13,724 nt of DNA from Halarchaeoplasma sp046498385. GTDB taxonomy: Archaea > Thermoplasmatota > Thermoplasmata > Halarchaeoplasmatales > Halarchaeoplasmataceae. The notes below the pieces were generated by a model. The model saw nothing but the letters and a program-made list of their open reading frames with translations, was not told the origin of the DNA and searched no databases. Of the stretch, positions 13,659-13,724 are shown piece by piece. The stretch covers positions 1 to 13,724 of the forward strand of contig JAWOAU010000018.1 of assembly GCA_046498385.1 (NCBI GenBank), written 5' to 3'. The first letter of the stretch is position 1. The number at the start of each line of letters is the position of its first letter. Made by a program: the position numbers and the translations under genes.

Positions 13659-13724
13659 TCAGACGATGGAAGCCATCCGTCTGATGTTTTCATCGTAACC
13701 CAAGCGTTTGGCAGTATATGCTGT
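13659..13724 (-). CDS. C-terminal end of an unidentified protein (partial at right edge)
   Basis: From the right edge the minus strand reads TAYTAKRLGYDENIRRMASI plus Val to a TGA at 13661-13659, 21 codons in all. The alternation of basic and hydrophobic residues looks like a helical protein end. Another minus frame is also open to the edge (23 codons) but reads less like protein. The family cannot be told from this fragment. Confidence 0.35.
   Translation of the reverse strand, partial: TAYTAKRLGYDENIRRMASIV

Overview
The window comes from an archaeon, most likely a euryarchaeote with anaerobe- or methanogen-related ancestry. Reasons: endonuclease Q, a beta-RFAP synthase (methanopterin pathway family), archaeal TATA-like boxes about 25-29 nt upstream of start codons with no leader, GGTG/GAGGTG ribosome sites inside operons, and NosD-type beta-helix surface proteins. 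I cannot place it more closely from sequence alone.

Layout. Positions 1-438 hold the last 29 codons of an unidentified gene and a 347-bp gene-free stretch. On the plus strand follow endonuclease Q (439-1638) and a DUF1611/DgcN-like protein (1677-2735), each with its own leaderless promoter. Converging on them from 8215 down to 2719 is a tight minus-strand operon: purH, folC, nth, a dipeptide epimerase/DgcA-like enolase-superfamily enzyme, and a beta-RFAP synthase (mptG family). All four internal junctions overlap. Three of the five genes appear to start with TTG.

Positions 8216-10361 are a decaying block of minus-strand surface-protein genes: a fragment directly after the NosD stop, a NosD-like gene cut by one in-frame TGA, and a 5'-truncated, frameshifted gene. 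Two of these remnants share a nearly identical stretch of about 40 bp.

From 10425 the plus strand resumes with a CxxC carboxymuconolactone decarboxylase/AhpD-like protein, then fhs (formate-tetrahydrofolate ligase) and thyX (flavin-dependent thymidylate synthase) as a two-gene operon. The last 336 bp hold a possible 38-residue ORF, a weak hairpin plus T-run, and the last 21 codons of another unidentified minus-strand gene.

How the genes work together. Fhs makes 10-formyl-tetrahydrofolate, PurH uses it to finish IMP, FolC adds glutamate to folates, and ThyX uses methylene-tetrahydrofolate to make dTMP. This is a folate-based nucleotide module split into two divergent blocks by the decayed surface genes. 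The mptG-family gene in the same operon raises the question of a second, methanopterin-type C1 carrier or a modified folate. EndoQ and Nth supply repair of deaminated or oxidised bases. The DUF1611 protein and the epimerase homologue resemble the DgcN/DgcA pair reported for D-glutamate catabolism.
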